A stretch of 64,000 nucleotides of DNA, from the NCBI GenBank assembly GCA_015709615.1, contig CP054179.1, positions 1,116,001 through 1,180,000 of the forward strand, given 5' to 3'. This document shows positions 1 through 9,582 of the stretch, one piece after another (positions within the stretch are counted from its first letter, which is position 1; each line of letters opens with the position of its first letter). The DNA is from Gammaproteobacteria bacterium. Its GTDB lineage: Bacteria; Pseudomonadota; Gammaproteobacteria; Burkholderiales; Nitrosomonadaceae. A program made the position numbers and the translations under genes. Below the pieces are notes generated by a model. That model was not told where the DNA came from. It was given only the letters and a program-made list of their open reading frames with translations, and made no database searches.

Positions 1-894
1 CACATATTGATAGGGAGATCCGTTTTTATCGAGAAATGGCACTATGGTTGTATCAACCCAATAGAATGTACCGTCTTTAGCACGATTTTTGATCTCTCCG
101 CGCCACACATCACCTTTCGTAATAGTAGCCCATAAATCTTTCATGAATTCTTTAGGGTGATAGCCGGAATTGACAATACGATGATCTTGCCCGATTAACT
201 CTTCGGCGGAATATTTGGAAACCTGGCAGAATTTCTCATTAACATACCGTATCTTTCCGGATTTTTCGGTTATTGCGACGATGGCATGCGCGTTAAACAC
301 GTTTTCAATCATGCGCACATCATTCAGCAATACATTCTGCACAGCAACCCGCTGATTTTGTTGCCACCATGTTGCGAGATCATGTGCGATATTTTTTAAA
401 AACGCAGTATCTTCATTTTCCGACCAGCTCGCCACATCGATATCTTCGGAAAAGACACCCACTTGACCGGCCGTGACGCCGTCAACCGTTACCGGCACCA
501 AATATTGATACGTTAAAAGGCGCACTGATTTGCTCGCTGTAAAGCACTTTCCATCAATCTCAACGAACGGAAAGACCCGATCACACGGCAGCCACGCAAA
601 TCTCATATGCTCAATCAACTGCCGGCACAAATCGTCGACCGCGCGAGCTGTCAGCATGACACGGGAAATTTCATATAAACATGACAGTTTGATTAGCGGC
701 GCATGTATTTTAATCTCAGTCGGTTCCGGATAATCATTCTCGCCGCGCGAAACATAGGAAACAAACTGAGTTTCGTGCGTTTTTATATTACCATTCGATC
801 CTTCTTTGGAATCCGCTGCTTGATCAGCGGTTACCTTCCACAGCGCATCCGGGTAAAATTTTTCAATCCAGTTGGACTCTTTTTGTGCATTCAT
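1..894 (-). CDS. PAS-domain sensor protein, N-terminal 298 residues (runs off window)
   Basis: I read this frame directly on the minus strand; it opens with ATG at 894 (MNAQKESNWIEKF) and stays open for 298 codons to base 1, so the C-terminus lies outside the window. Roughly residues 70-170 look like a divergent GAF-type sensor region. From about residue 195 there is a PAS domain with the features RYVNEKFCQVSKYS, EELIGQDHRIV, and WRGEIKNRAKDGTFYW. This is the same PAS subtype as in the chemotaxis protein that starts divergently at 1465. The output domain is not visible; a diguanylate cyclase, a histidine kinase or a phosphodiesterase are all possible. I infer a signal-sensing role and assign no gene name. 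Confidence 0.8.
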   Translation of the reverse strand, partial: MNAQKESNWIEKFYPDALWKVTADQAADSKEGSNGNIKTHETQFVSYVSRGENDYPEPTEIKIHAPLIKLSCLYEISRVMLTARAVDDLCRQLIEHMRFAWLPCDRVFPFVEIDGKCFTASKSVRLLTYQYLVPVTVDGVTAGQVGVFSEDIDVASWSENEDTAFLKNIAHDLATWWQQNQRVAVQNVLLNDVRMIENVFNAHAIVAITEKSGKIRYVNEKFCQVSKYSAEELIGQDHRIVNSGYHPKEFMKDLWATITKGDVWRGEIKNRAKDGTFYWVDTTIVPFLDKNGSPYQYV

Positions 895-1464
895 TCGCTA
901 TTAATCCGTACACATATCTAGTATCTGTTTGTCATCGCCATCTATCAGTGACCAATGAGTTATTCCTTCTCCACCGGATGATTTATTAATATCAATAATC
1001 GCAAATAGTATCTTCCTAATGGATTAAAAACTATAGGAATATTCTGATTGTATTTTCTATTGATTGAGTTAATCACTTAATCTTATTCAATAAAATTTAG
1101 CAAAGATTTAAGTGTTACATCACAAAAATCGCATAAAACTAAATTTCGTTTCAGCAAAATTTTGCTATTAACCAACACGGCAACAATTCCTCGATTGCAT
1201 GCTAGCTGAACTAATCGTTCAGCGATTTCTTGAAAACAGGGCAATTTATCAACCTATTCCCAGCTTACAAAGAGATTTTCCGATTGAAATCCGCGCCGGA
1301 CAATCTTTAACATCAAATTCGCAATAGCATGGCAAATCAATAGGATAATTCTTACTTTCTATACGTTATATTTTTTCCAATAAAAGAAGAAACCACTGAC
1401 AGAATATATTGATTTATATACCGTAAGCCTAATCTCACACAAACGATTCCCAGAAGGATAAATC
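895..1464. other. AT-rich divergent intergenic region
   Basis: This 570-base spacer separates two divergently transcribed PAS-protein genes and must hold both promoters. It is clearly more AT-rich than the flanking genes. I see no open frame with a credible start and no tRNA. I could not settle on a sigma-70 or a flagellar sigma-28 type promoter by eye. Confidence 0.5.
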
Positions 1465-3210
1465 ATGAGACTTAATCTCCCGGTTACCAATACCGAATAT
1501 CCCATTGATGATGATACGTTAATTGTATCAACAACCGATACCAAGGGTAGGATAACCTATATCAATTCCACATTTGTCGAAGTCAGCGGTTTCTCGGAAG
1601 AAGAATTGCTCGGCAAAGCACATAATATTGTGCGTCACCCGGATGTTCCCCCCGAAGCGTTTGAAGATTTGTGGGCAACACTGAAGCAAGGTTTACCGTG
1701 GACCGGACTGGTTAAAAACCGTCGTAAAAATGGCGACTTCTATTGGATCAATGCCAACGCAACACCGCTGATAGAAAACGGCAAAGTAACCGGTTATTTA
1801 TCGGTTCGCACCAAAGCTTCACGTGCGGAAATCGAGCGGGCGGCTCCCATCTATCAACAAATCCTGGAAGGTAAGGCAAAAAACCTGAAAATCGAGAAAG
1901 GCCAAATCGTACGCACCGATTTCGTTGGAAAACTGCAAGCTTTCTTCAAGATGACGACCAAAAAACGCATTGCACTTGCGATGACGATACCCGCGCTCTT
2001 TTTATTGGCTGCAGGCGGCATCGGCTGGTGGGGACTGTCGCAAACACAAGCGCCCGCATCACTCGGCAGCATGATTGCCGCAGTTACGGCAATCGGCATC
2101 GCATTGATCGCTTATCTTGCCTATGGCATGGCTAAGAATACGCTGTCACCGCTAAAACAAGCCATTGATATCGCCAATAAACTTGCCGGCGGGGATTTAA
2201 CGCACAAATTTTCCATTAACCGCAGTGATGAGTTCGGTGAATTACTGAAAGCATTGAGTCAAATGGGTGTCAACTTGCGCGCAACGGTACTGGATGTGCA
2301 AAAGAATGCGGCATCGGTACGCCTGGCAACCGGAGAGATCGCCTCGGGAAACCTGGATCTCTCGCAACGCACGGAAGAACAAGCTTCTTCACTGGAAGAG
2401 ACTGCTTCCAGCATGGAAGAACTTACCGCAACCGTGCGCCAAAACACCGACAACTCCATTAATGCCAACCAGATCGCGATAACAGCCAGCGATATCACTG
2501 CCAAAGGCGGCAAAATGATGAATGAGGTCATCACCAAAATGTCGTCGATTAGCGAGAGCTCAAGCAAAATTGCCGACATCATCGGCGTTATCGACGGTAT
2601 CGCCTTTCAAACCAATATCCTGGCGCTCAATGCAGCGGTAGAAGCAGCGCGAGCCGGCGAGCAAGGCCGCGGCTTCGCCGTGGTAGCGACAGAAGTCCGC
2701 AACCTGGCGCAAAGGAGCGCAACCGCCGCAAAAGAAATCAAAGCATTGATCGATGATTCGGTAAAACAAGTCGAGGAAGGTGCCGCATTAGTCGATAAAA
2801 CAGGCAAAACCATGGATGAAATTGTAGCGGCGATAAAAAATTTAACGGCAATCATGTCGGATATTACTTCAGCATCCAGAGAACAAAACACCGGTATCGA
2901 ACAGATCAACCAAGCCGTAACACAAATGGATGATGTCACACAACAAAATGCCGCCCTGGTCGAACAAGCCGCAGCCGCAGCCGCTTCGCTGGAACAACAG
3001 GCATACGAATTGGTTGGCGCTATCTCCATCTTCAATCTGTCGCAAAATAGCGCAAAAAGACCGGGTTCCGTAGTCCGCCTGGCTAACAAGAGAAACGCAG
3101 AGCTGGTCGAACGGGATGAAAACGATATCGTTCATAATAGCAGCGCAAAATTGCCGAAAAGGAAAAAAATCGCCGCTGGCGGCGGCGACAACCATTGGAA
3201 TGAGTTTTAG
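1465..3210 (+). CDS. PAS-containing methyl-accepting chemotaxis protein (Aer-like)
   Basis: This 581-residue protein has an N-terminal PAS domain (about 10-115, with RITYINSTFVEVSGFSEEEL and WTGLVKNRRKNGDFYW) and no periplasmic sensor domain. Two close hydrophobic segments follow at about 168-190 and 198-222, then a HAMP region and a long coiled-coil signalling domain. The signalling domain contains the hallmark hairpin tip GIAFQTNILALNAAVEAARAGEQGRGFAVVA. Together this is the layout of Aer-type energy or redox taxis receptors, which sense through cytoplasmic PAS-bound FAD and signal through CheW/CheA. AGAAGGA lies just upstream of the ATG. No che genes are nearby, so this is a stand-alone receptor. 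FAD binding is inferred from the architecture only. Confidence 0.93.
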   Translation: MRLNLPVTNTEYPIDDDTLIVSTTDTKGRITYINSTFVEVSGFSEEELLGKAHNIVRHPDVPPEAFEDLWATLKQGLPWTGLVKNRRKNGDFYWINANATPLIENGKVTGYLSVRTKASRAEIERAAPIYQQILEGKAKNLKIEKGQIVRTDFVGKLQAFFKMTTKKRIALAMTIPALFLLAAGGIGWWGLSQTQAPASLGSMIAAVTAIGIALIAYLAYGMAKNTLSPLKQAIDIANKLAGGDLTHKFSINRSDEFGELLKALSQMGVNLRATVLDVQKNAASVRLATGEIASGNLDLSQRTEEQASSLEETASSMEELTATVRQNTDNSINANQIAITASDITAKGGKMMNEVITKMSSISESSSKIADIIGVIDGIAFQTNILALNAAVEAARAGEQGRGFAVVATEVRNLAQRSATAAKEIKALIDDSVKQVEEGAALVDKTGKTMDEIVAAIKNLTAIMSDITSASREQNTGIEQINQAVTQMDDVTQQNAALVEQAAAAAASLEQQAYELVGAISIFNLSQNSAKRPGSVVRLANKRNAELVERDENDIVHNSSAKLPKRKKIAAGGGDNHWNEF

Positions 3211-3253
3211 GGAAGAATCATGACCATTCTCTGATATATCCGGGGCCTTAACC

Positions 3254-3290
3254 GCAATGGCCGGCGTAACAGCCGGCCATTGCTGTTTTA
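3254..3290 (+). terminator. Rho-independent terminator after the chemotaxis gene
   Basis: A perfect 12-bp inverted repeat (GCAATGGCCGGC at 3254-3265 and its complement at 3272-3283) encloses a 6-base loop and is followed by TGTTTTA. It lies 44 bases after the chemotaxis stop codon and fits an intrinsic terminator for that gene. Confidence 0.8.
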
Positions 3291-3345
3291 GAATCGGCAC
3301 AAATTCGGTATATTTAGCGCAATTCAACATCGATCGATCATCCGA

Positions 3346-4389
3346 ATGCCGCAACGAAAAATAATGCTTATGCATGAAAATGCAATCCCCAGGTACACAG
3401 GAAATTACACTGCACCCTCTTGGTTACCCGGCGGCAATCTGCAAACGCTCTACCCTTATTTCAAAAAACCGGCGCAGCTGTTTACCTACCGGCGCGAGCG
3501 CTGGGAACTCGACGACGGCGATTTCATCGATGTTGATTGGTGCGACGGCCCGGACGAATCCCCCCTGATGGTATTTTTCCACGGCTTGGAAGGCGGCTCG
3601 TCCAGTCACTATATCCTCAGCATGATCAACAGCTTGAAACGCCATCGCTGGCGCAGCGCCGTGATTCACTTCCGCGGCTGCTCCGGTGAACCGAATCGTT
3701 TATCGCGCGCGTATCACGCCGGAGATTCCACCGAGATTGATTGGATGCTGCGGCGCATCACCGGTCAGACCAAAACAAAGGAATCAGCTCAACCGGTGTA
3801 TGTCATGGGGGTTTCACTGGGCGGCAATGCGCTATTGAAATGGCTAGGCGAGCAAGGCGAACACGCCCGGGAATTCATCGCAGGCGCCGCAACCGTATCC
3901 GTGCCGCTTGATTTGGCGGCTGCCGGTTCAGCTCTGGACAAAGGGTTTAATCAAGTATACACGCGCCATTTCCTGGATACGCTGAAAGAAAAGGCATTCG
4001 ACAAGCTCCAGCAATTTCCCGGCTTATTCGATGTTCCAGCACTGAAGAAATGCGCTTCGATTTATGATTTTGACAATATCGTCACGGCTCCCTTGCATGG
4101 ATTCCGCGATACCGACGATTACTGGCGGCAATCCAGCAGCAAGCAGTGGCTGCCGCATATCCGGGTTCCGACGCTGGTGATCAACGCGCGCAACGATCCG
4201 TTCATGCCGGCGTCGGTGCTGCCGTCGCAGGCTGAAGTCTCGGGCGATGTCACCCTGGAATTTCCAGAGGAAGGCGGACACGCCGGATTCATGCAAGGAC
4301 CGTTTCCAGGAAAACTGGATTGGCTGCCGCAAAGAATCCTCGGTTTTTTTCACCATCAGTGCCAGCAAAGCGCCTTAGGGAAGTTCTGA
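3346..4389 (+). CDS. YheT-family alpha/beta hydrolase
   Basis: The 347-residue product belongs to the YheT/ABHD1-3 esterase family of alpha/beta hydrolases. The family signatures are visible: PSWLPGGNLQTLYP near the N-terminus, GLEGGSSSHY (oxyanion region), FRGCSGEPN, the nucleophile elbow GVSLGGNALLKW, the acid-bearing NARNDPFMP, and EEGGHAGFM with the catalytic His. No signal peptide is seen, so it should be cytoplasmic. The substrate is unknown. In-frame ATGs at 3364 and 3370 are alternative starts and none has a good ribosome-binding site. The final codons (LGKF and stop) are contributed by the MITE-like element whose target site starts at 4375, so the C-terminus has been rewritten by the insertion. 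Confidence 0.88.
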   Translation: MPQRKIMLMHENAIPRYTGNYTAPSWLPGGNLQTLYPYFKKPAQLFTYRRERWELDDGDFIDVDWCDGPDESPLMVFFHGLEGGSSSHYILSMINSLKRHRWRSAVIHFRGCSGEPNRLSRAYHAGDSTEIDWMLRRITGQTKTKESAQPVYVMGVSLGGNALLKWLGEQGEHAREFIAGAATVSVPLDLAAAGSALDKGFNQVYTRHFLDTLKEKAFDKLQQFPGLFDVPALKKCASIYDFDNIVTAPLHGFRDTDDYWRQSSSKQWLPHIRVPTLVINARNDPFMPASVLPSQAEVSGDVTLEFPEEGGHAGFMQGPFPGKLDWLPQRILGFFHHQCQQSALGKF

Positions 4390-4519
4390 AAAAGGTAGCG
4401 GGCGACGATCAGGCAAGGCGAAATCGGGTAAAAAAAGCGCAGTTTACGAAAAGTAAATGAGCATTTTGAGCCCGATTTCAACGTGGCATGATCGAGCGTA
4501 GTAGCTTTTCGGTGCTTCC
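4378..4519 (+). mobile_element. MITE-like element, copy A
   Basis: This 142-bp non-coding element begins GGGAAGTTCTGAAAAA and ends with the imperfect complement CTTTTCGGTGCTTCC. It is flanked by TTA (4375-4377) and TCA (4520-4522), which fits a TNA target duplication. Its interior matches copy B (22318-22458, opposite orientation) along nearly its full length and the decayed copy C (36985-37104). It has no reading frame. Terminal sequence and TNA target resemble IS5-family elements, so I infer mobilisation in trans by such a transposase. The TGA of the preceding hydrolase gene lies inside the element, and the stop of convergent trhP is formed by the flanking TCA. Confidence 0.8.
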
Positions 4520-5887
4520 TCAGAAAAACCGCGTAACGAAAGCACGCTCCATATTCCGGGCTAACGGTATTTTGACGCGATGGCCGCTGCCAGGCGCGAT
4601 TTGCACCGGCCGCCCTGCAGTATCCAGCATCTGCGCTAATTCGACAATCTGATTGCCGGATGGGTGAATGATCTCGAGACGATCACCGACCTGAAAGCGA
4701 TTCTTCACCAAAATCTCCGCCATACCGTTGGCTTCATCGAAACCGGTGACATCGCCGACGTATTGGCTGCGGTTGGATTCCGAATGCCCGCGCAAATAAT
4801 TTTGCGTTTCATGGGTGCTGTGGCGCTGGTAAAAGCCGCTGGTGTAACCGCGATTGGCCAAGCCTTCCAGCTCGCCCAGCAGCGCCAGATCAAACGGTTT
4901 ATCGGCCACGGCGTCGTCGATCGCTTTACGGTAAACCTGCGCCGTGCGCGCCACGTAATACAAAGACTTGGTGCGCCCTTCGATTTTCAGCGAATCCACG
5001 CCGATCTTGACCAGCCGCTCGACATGCTCGACCGCACGCAAATCCTTGGAATTCATGATGTACGTGCCGTGTTCGTCTTCCATGATCGGCATCAATTGGC
5101 CGGGGCGTTCCTTTTCTTCGATCAGATACACTTGATCGGCCGCCGGATGCCGTTCGACCGGTCCGCACCCGCCGGACAGGGCGGATTGCTCCGATTGCTG
5201 CATCACCTGACCAAAATCGAAATCGATTTTCCCGATCTCCTGAATATCGCCGCTCGGATTTTCTTCGGCGGGTTTCACTTTGTAATCCCAACGGCAGGAA
5301 TTGGTGCACGTGCCCTGATTCGGATCGCGGTGATTGAAATAACCCGACAGCAAGCAGCGCCCGGAATACGCAATACACAATGCGCCGTGCACGAAAACCT
5401 CCAGCTCCATATCCGGGCAAAGATCGCGAATCTGCGCCACTTCATCCAGCGACAATTCACGCGACAAAATCACCCGTGTCAGGCCGATTTTCTGCCAGAA
5501 CTTGACACCCATATAATTCACGGTATTGGCCTGTACCGACAAATGAATCGGCACCTCCGGCCATTTTTCCCGCACCATCATAATCAACCCCGGATCGGCC
5601 ATAATCAGCGCATCCGGTTTCATGGCAATAATCGGCGCCATATCGTCCAGATAAGTCTTAATCTTGGCGTTGTGCGGCATGGCGTTACTGGCCACTAAAA
5701 ATTTCTTGCCCAGGGCGTGCGCTTCGGCAATACCGGTTTTAATTTGTTCCAAGGCAAATTCATTGTTACGCGCCCGCAGCGAATAACGCGGCTGTCCGGC
5801 GTACACCGCATCGGCGCCGAACGCATAGGCGATGCGCATTTTGTCCAAGGAACCGGCTGGAAGTAAAAGTTCTGGTGATTTCAACAT
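4520..5887 (-). CDS. trhP: tRNA uridine-34 hydroxylation protein TrhP (YegQ, peptidase U32 family)
   Basis: The product is 455 residues when started at the ATG at 5887 (MLKSPELLLPAGSLDKM), matching the roughly 450-residue YegQ family; a longer upstream frame has no family support. The U32 signature ELEVFVHGALCIAYSGRCLLS is present, as are the cysteines of CTNSCRWDY that can contribute to an iron-sulfur site. In E. coli, YegQ/TrhP supports prephenate-dependent formation of 5-hydroxyuridine at position 34 of certain tRNAs. It should act in the cytoplasm. The shorter length argues against the related 23S rRNA hydroxylation protein RlhA. It is transcribed divergently from dnaE with only 65 bases between the chosen starts. 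Confidence 0.88.
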   Translation of the reverse strand: MLKSPELLLPAGSLDKMRIAYAFGADAVYAGQPRYSLRARNNEFALEQIKTGIAEAHALGKKFLVASNAMPHNAKIKTYLDDMAPIIAMKPDALIMADPGLIMMVREKWPEVPIHLSVQANTVNYMGVKFWQKIGLTRVILSRELSLDEVAQIRDLCPDMELEVFVHGALCIAYSGRCLLSGYFNHRDPNQGTCTNSCRWDYKVKPAEENPSGDIQEIGKIDFDFGQVMQQSEQSALSGGCGPVERHPAADQVYLIEEKERPGQLMPIMEDEHGTYIMNSKDLRAVEHVERLVKIGVDSLKIEGRTKSLYYVARTAQVYRKAIDDAVADKPFDLALLGELEGLANRGYTSGFYQRHSTHETQNYLRGHSESNRSQYVGDVTGFDEANGMAEILVKNRFQVGDRLEIIHPSGNQIVELAQMLDTAGRPVQIAPGSGHRVKIPLARNMERAFVTRFF

Positions 5888-5952
5888 AAGGTAAAATAAC
5901 GTTCGATTAATATTAATCAATGACAGCGTCAGCGGATCTGAATTGTAACACC

Positions 5953-8900
5953 ATGCCAACCCACCCTGCTTTCATTCACTTGCGGCTGCACAGCGAATTT
6001 TCCATTCTGGACGGCACGATCCGCATTCCCGACGCCGTTGCGAAAGCGGTAGCGGATCACATGCCGGCATTGGCGCTGACTGATCTCGCCAATCTATTCG
6101 GCTTGGTCAAATTCTACCAAAGCGCCTATAAAAACGGCGTCAAGCCGATTCTCGGCTGCGATGTCTGGATCACCAACGAATCCGACCGCAACAAACCGGT
6201 CCGGTTGTTACTGCTGTGCCAATCGCATGCCGGTTATTTGCTGCTGTCGCGCTTGTTGTCGCGCGCCTACCGCGAAAACCAATATCACGGCCGGGCCGAA
6301 ATCCGAGAATCGTGGCTGCATCCCGATGAGTCGGGCACACAAGGATTGATCGCACTGTCCGGCGGACGCTTCGGCGACATCGGCCTGGCCATTTTGCAGA
6401 ATAATCCGCAACAAGCGGAAGTTCAGACCCGTAAATGGGCCGATTTGTTTCCCAATCGTTTTTATCTCGAACTCCAGCGCGACGGGCACGCTAACGAAGC
6501 CATGCTGGTGCAGCAATCGCTAGCATTGGCGCGGAAATTCGATTTGCCCGTCGCCGCCACGCACGCGGTGCAATTTCTCAATGCCGACGATTACCGCGCG
6601 CACGAAGCGCGGGTGTGCATCGCCGAAGGTTACACGTTGGAAGACAAGCGCCGTCCGAAGCATTTCACCGGGCAGCAATATTTCAAAACCCAGGAAGAAA
6701 TGGCGCAATTGTTCGCCGACATCCCGAGCGCGCTAGCCAACACCGTGGAAATCGCCAAGCGTTGCAACTTGGTATTGGAATTGGGCATCAACCGTTTGCC
6801 GCTGTTTCCAACGCCGAATAACGAAAGCCTGGATCAGTATTTGCAAGACCAAGCGGCGGCTGGCCTGCACGAGCGCATGCTGCACCTGTTTCCGGACGAA
6901 CAAACACGCGCCGGTAAGCTGCCAAAATATCAAGCGCGCCTGGAATTTGAAGTGAACACCATCATCCAGATGGGATTCGCCGGGTATTTTCTAATCGTTG
7001 CCGACTTTATCAACTGGGCCAAGCATAACAACGTGCCGGTCGGCCCCGGGCGCGGTTCCGGTGCGGGTTCGCTGGTGGCGTACTCGCTCGGCATCACCGA
7101 TCTCGATCCGCTACGCTACGATTTGCTGTTCGAGCGTTTCCTGAACCCGGAGCGGGTATCGATGCCGGATTTCGATATCGATTTTTGCCAGGACCGGCGT
7201 GAACTGGTGATCGACTATGTCAAGCAACGCTACGGCACCGGCAAAGTGTCGCAAATCGCCACCTTCGGTTCGATGGCGGCAAAGGCGGTGATCCGCGACA
7301 TCGGCCGGGTGATGGATTTGCCGTACAACTTCGTCGATCAGCTCGCCAAGCTGGTGCCGTTCGAAATCGGCATGACGCTGAAAAAAGCGCGCCAGCTCGA
7401 ACCGCAACTCAACCAGCGCGCCGCCGAAGAAGAAGACGTGCGCAACCTGCTGGAACTGGCGGAAAGCCTCGAAGGCATCACGCGCAACATTGGCATGCAC
7501 GCCGGCGGTGTGCTGATCGCGTCGAGCGAGATCACCGACTTTTGCCCAATTTACTGCACCGAATCCGCCGATTCGGTCGTTAGTCAGCTCGATAAGGACG
7601 ATGTCGAAAAAATCGGTCTGGTGAAATTCGATTTTCTCGGTCTGCGCACGCTGACGATTCTCGACCGCGCCGTGGGCTATATCCGCCAATTGCATCCGAA
7701 CGACGATCCGTCCGCCCCGCCTTTTTCACTGGAAACACTGCCGCTTGATGACGATGCGACCTACGCGCTGATGCGCAAAGGCAATGCAGTCGGCATTTTC
7801 CAGTTTGAATCGCGCGGCATGATCGACCTGTTGCAAAAAGCCCGGCCGGATCGTTTCGAGGACATCATCGCGCTGGTGGCCCTGTACCGCCCCGGCCCGA
7901 TGGATCTGATTCCGGAATTCATCGACCGCAAGCACGGCCGGAAAAATATCGAATATCTCGATCCCCGCTTGGAGCCGATTCTCGGTCCCACCTACGGCAT
8001 TATGATTTATCAGGAACAAGTGATGCAGATCGCCCAAGTGATCGGCGGCTACAGCCTCGGCAGCGCCGACTTGCTGCGGCGCGCGATGGGCAAGAAAAAA
8101 GTCGAAGAAATGGCGCAGCAGCGCGACATTTTCGTCACCGGCGCAGTCAACAACAACTTAAGCGAGGATAAGGCCACCGAATTGTTCGGTTTGATGGAAA
8201 AATTCGCCGGTTACGGCTTCAACAAATCGCATGCCGCCGCTTACGCGCTGATCGCATTCCAGACCGCGTACCTGAAAGCGCATTACCCCGCCGAATTCAT
8301 GGCGGCGTGCATGTCCGCCGACATGGACGACACCGACAAGGTGCAGATTTTTGTCGAAGACAGCATCGCCAACGGCCTGACGATCCTGCCGCCGGACATC
8401 AACCTGTCCGCTTACCGTTTCATCCCGGTCGACGGCAAAACTATCCGCTTCGGTCTCGGCGCCGTCAAAGGCACGGGAGAATCGGCGGTTAATTCGATCA
8501 TCGCGGTGCGCGAACAGGGCGGCCCTTTTACCGGCTTATTCGACTTCTGCAACCGCGTCGACCGGCGCATCGCCAATCGCCGCGTGATGGAATCGCTGAT
8601 CCGCGTCGGCGCGTTCGATACCCTTGATGCCAACCGCGCCAGTTTGATGGCTTCCGTCGGCATCGCCATCGAATCCGCCGAACAACAGAGCCGGGCGGTC
8701 AGCCAGGCCAATTTATTCGGCGCAAGCGACGGCGAGCCGCACCTGCAAGCGCAACCGGCAGCGGCGGAACCTTGGACCGACCGGGAAAAACTGCGCCAGG
8801 AAAAAATCGGCCTGGGTTATTATTTCAGCGGTCATCCATTCGATACCTACGCGCCGGAACTGAAACGCTTCATCCGCACCCGTTTGGACCGGCTGAATCC

Positions 8901-9438
8901 CAGCCGCGAACCGCAACTGATCGCCGGCATCATCCACTCGCTGCGCGTACAAATGACACGCCGCGGCCGTATGGGCGTCATCAACCTGGACGACGGCAAA
9001 GCGCGCCTCGAAGTGGTCGTTTTCAGCGAACTGTTCGACGCCAACCGCACCTGGCTGAAAGAAGATCAACTACTGATCGCCGAAGTAAAAATCAGCAACC
9101 GTAACTACAACGGCGAAGAAGGCGACGAACTGCGCATCACCGCCGAACAGCTGTATGATTTCGCCGGAATCCGCTCACGCTTCGCCAAGCAACTTAAAAT
9201 CCACTGCGACGCTTCCACCATCGGACAAACCGCCAGCCTCAAAGCTTTACTGACGCCCTTCACCCCCCAAGCGCAAAAACCGTATGCGAACTACTGCCCG
9301 GTCACACTGGTTTACCGCAACGACCTAGCCAGTAGCGAACTGGAATTGGGAAACGACTGGCGTATTTATGTGCACGACGATTTGCTGCAATCGTTGCAGG
9401 CGCATTTCAAGGATGGGAATGTTGAGGTTGGTTATTGA
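5953..9438 (+). CDS. dnaE: DNA polymerase III alpha subunit
   Basis: This is the replicative polymerase, 1161 residues from the ATG at 5953 (MPTHPAFIHLRLHSEFS), close to the E. coli length of 1160. An upstream in-frame ATG at 5920 would add 11 residues unlike the family. The PHP domain occupies about 1-280. The palm carries GRGSGAGSLVAYSLG and the metal-binding aspartates of PDFDIDF near residue 405. Helix-hairpin-helix sequence (FNKSHAAAYALIAFQTAYLKAHYPAEFMA) follows near 755-785, and an OB fold with MTRRGRMGVINLDDGKARLEV lies near 1000. It is cytoplasmic and part of the Pol III core. It stands alone here, divergent from trhP. Confidence 0.97.
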   Translation: MPTHPAFIHLRLHSEFSILDGTIRIPDAVAKAVADHMPALALTDLANLFGLVKFYQSAYKNGVKPILGCDVWITNESDRNKPVRLLLLCQSHAGYLLLSRLLSRAYRENQYHGRAEIRESWLHPDESGTQGLIALSGGRFGDIGLAILQNNPQQAEVQTRKWADLFPNRFYLELQRDGHANEAMLVQQSLALARKFDLPVAATHAVQFLNADDYRAHEARVCIAEGYTLEDKRRPKHFTGQQYFKTQEEMAQLFADIPSALANTVEIAKRCNLVLELGINRLPLFPTPNNESLDQYLQDQAAAGLHERMLHLFPDEQTRAGKLPKYQARLEFEVNTIIQMGFAGYFLIVADFINWAKHNNVPVGPGRGSGAGSLVAYSLGITDLDPLRYDLLFERFLNPERVSMPDFDIDFCQDRRELVIDYVKQRYGTGKVSQIATFGSMAAKAVIRDIGRVMDLPYNFVDQLAKLVPFEIGMTLKKARQLEPQLNQRAAEEEDVRNLLELAESLEGITRNIGMHAGGVLIASSEITDFCPIYCTESADSVVSQLDKDDVEKIGLVKFDFLGLRTLTILDRAVGYIRQLHPNDDPSAPPFSLETLPLDDDATYALMRKGNAVGIFQFESRGMIDLLQKARPDRFEDIIALVALYRPGPMDLIPEFIDRKHGRKNIEYLDPRLEPILGPTYGIMIYQEQVMQIAQVIGGYSLGSADLLRRAMGKKKVEEMAQQRDIFVTGAVNNNLSEDKATELFGLMEKFAGYGFNKSHAAAYALIAFQTAYLKAHYPAEFMAACMSADMDDTDKVQIFVEDSIANGLTILPPDINLSAYRFIPVDGKTIRFGLGAVKGTGESAVNSIIAVREQGGPFTGLFDFCNRVDRRIANRRVMESLIRVGAFDTLDANRASLMASVGIAIESAEQQSRAVSQANLFGASDGEPHLQAQPAAAEPWTDREKLRQEKIGLGYYFSGHPFDTYAPELKRFIRTRLDRLNPSREPQLIAGIIHSLRVQMTRRGRMGVINLDDGKARLEVVVFSELFDANRTWLKEDQLLIAEVKISNRNYNGEEGDELRITAEQLYDFAGIRSRFAKQLKIHCDASTIGQTASLKALLTPFTPQAQKPYANYCPVTLVYRNDLASSELELGNDWRIYVHDDLLQSLQAHFKDGNVEVGY

Positions 9439-9582
9439 GTAGAAGAAAATACTTATGCCAGGAAAAACGTTCAAAGAAGCCATGGAATTATTTACCGGCA
9501 ATGATGATGCGGATGGAAAAAATAAACACAGCGCCACACAACGAATCGATTTTACTTGTGCAACCGACTATCGGTATTTTTC

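Noticed and set aside
4664..5698. 344-codon plus-strand open frame opposite trhP
   Set aside because: It is the antisense shadow of a clear U32-family gene, is rich in His, Arg and Gln as such shadows are, and shows no domain.
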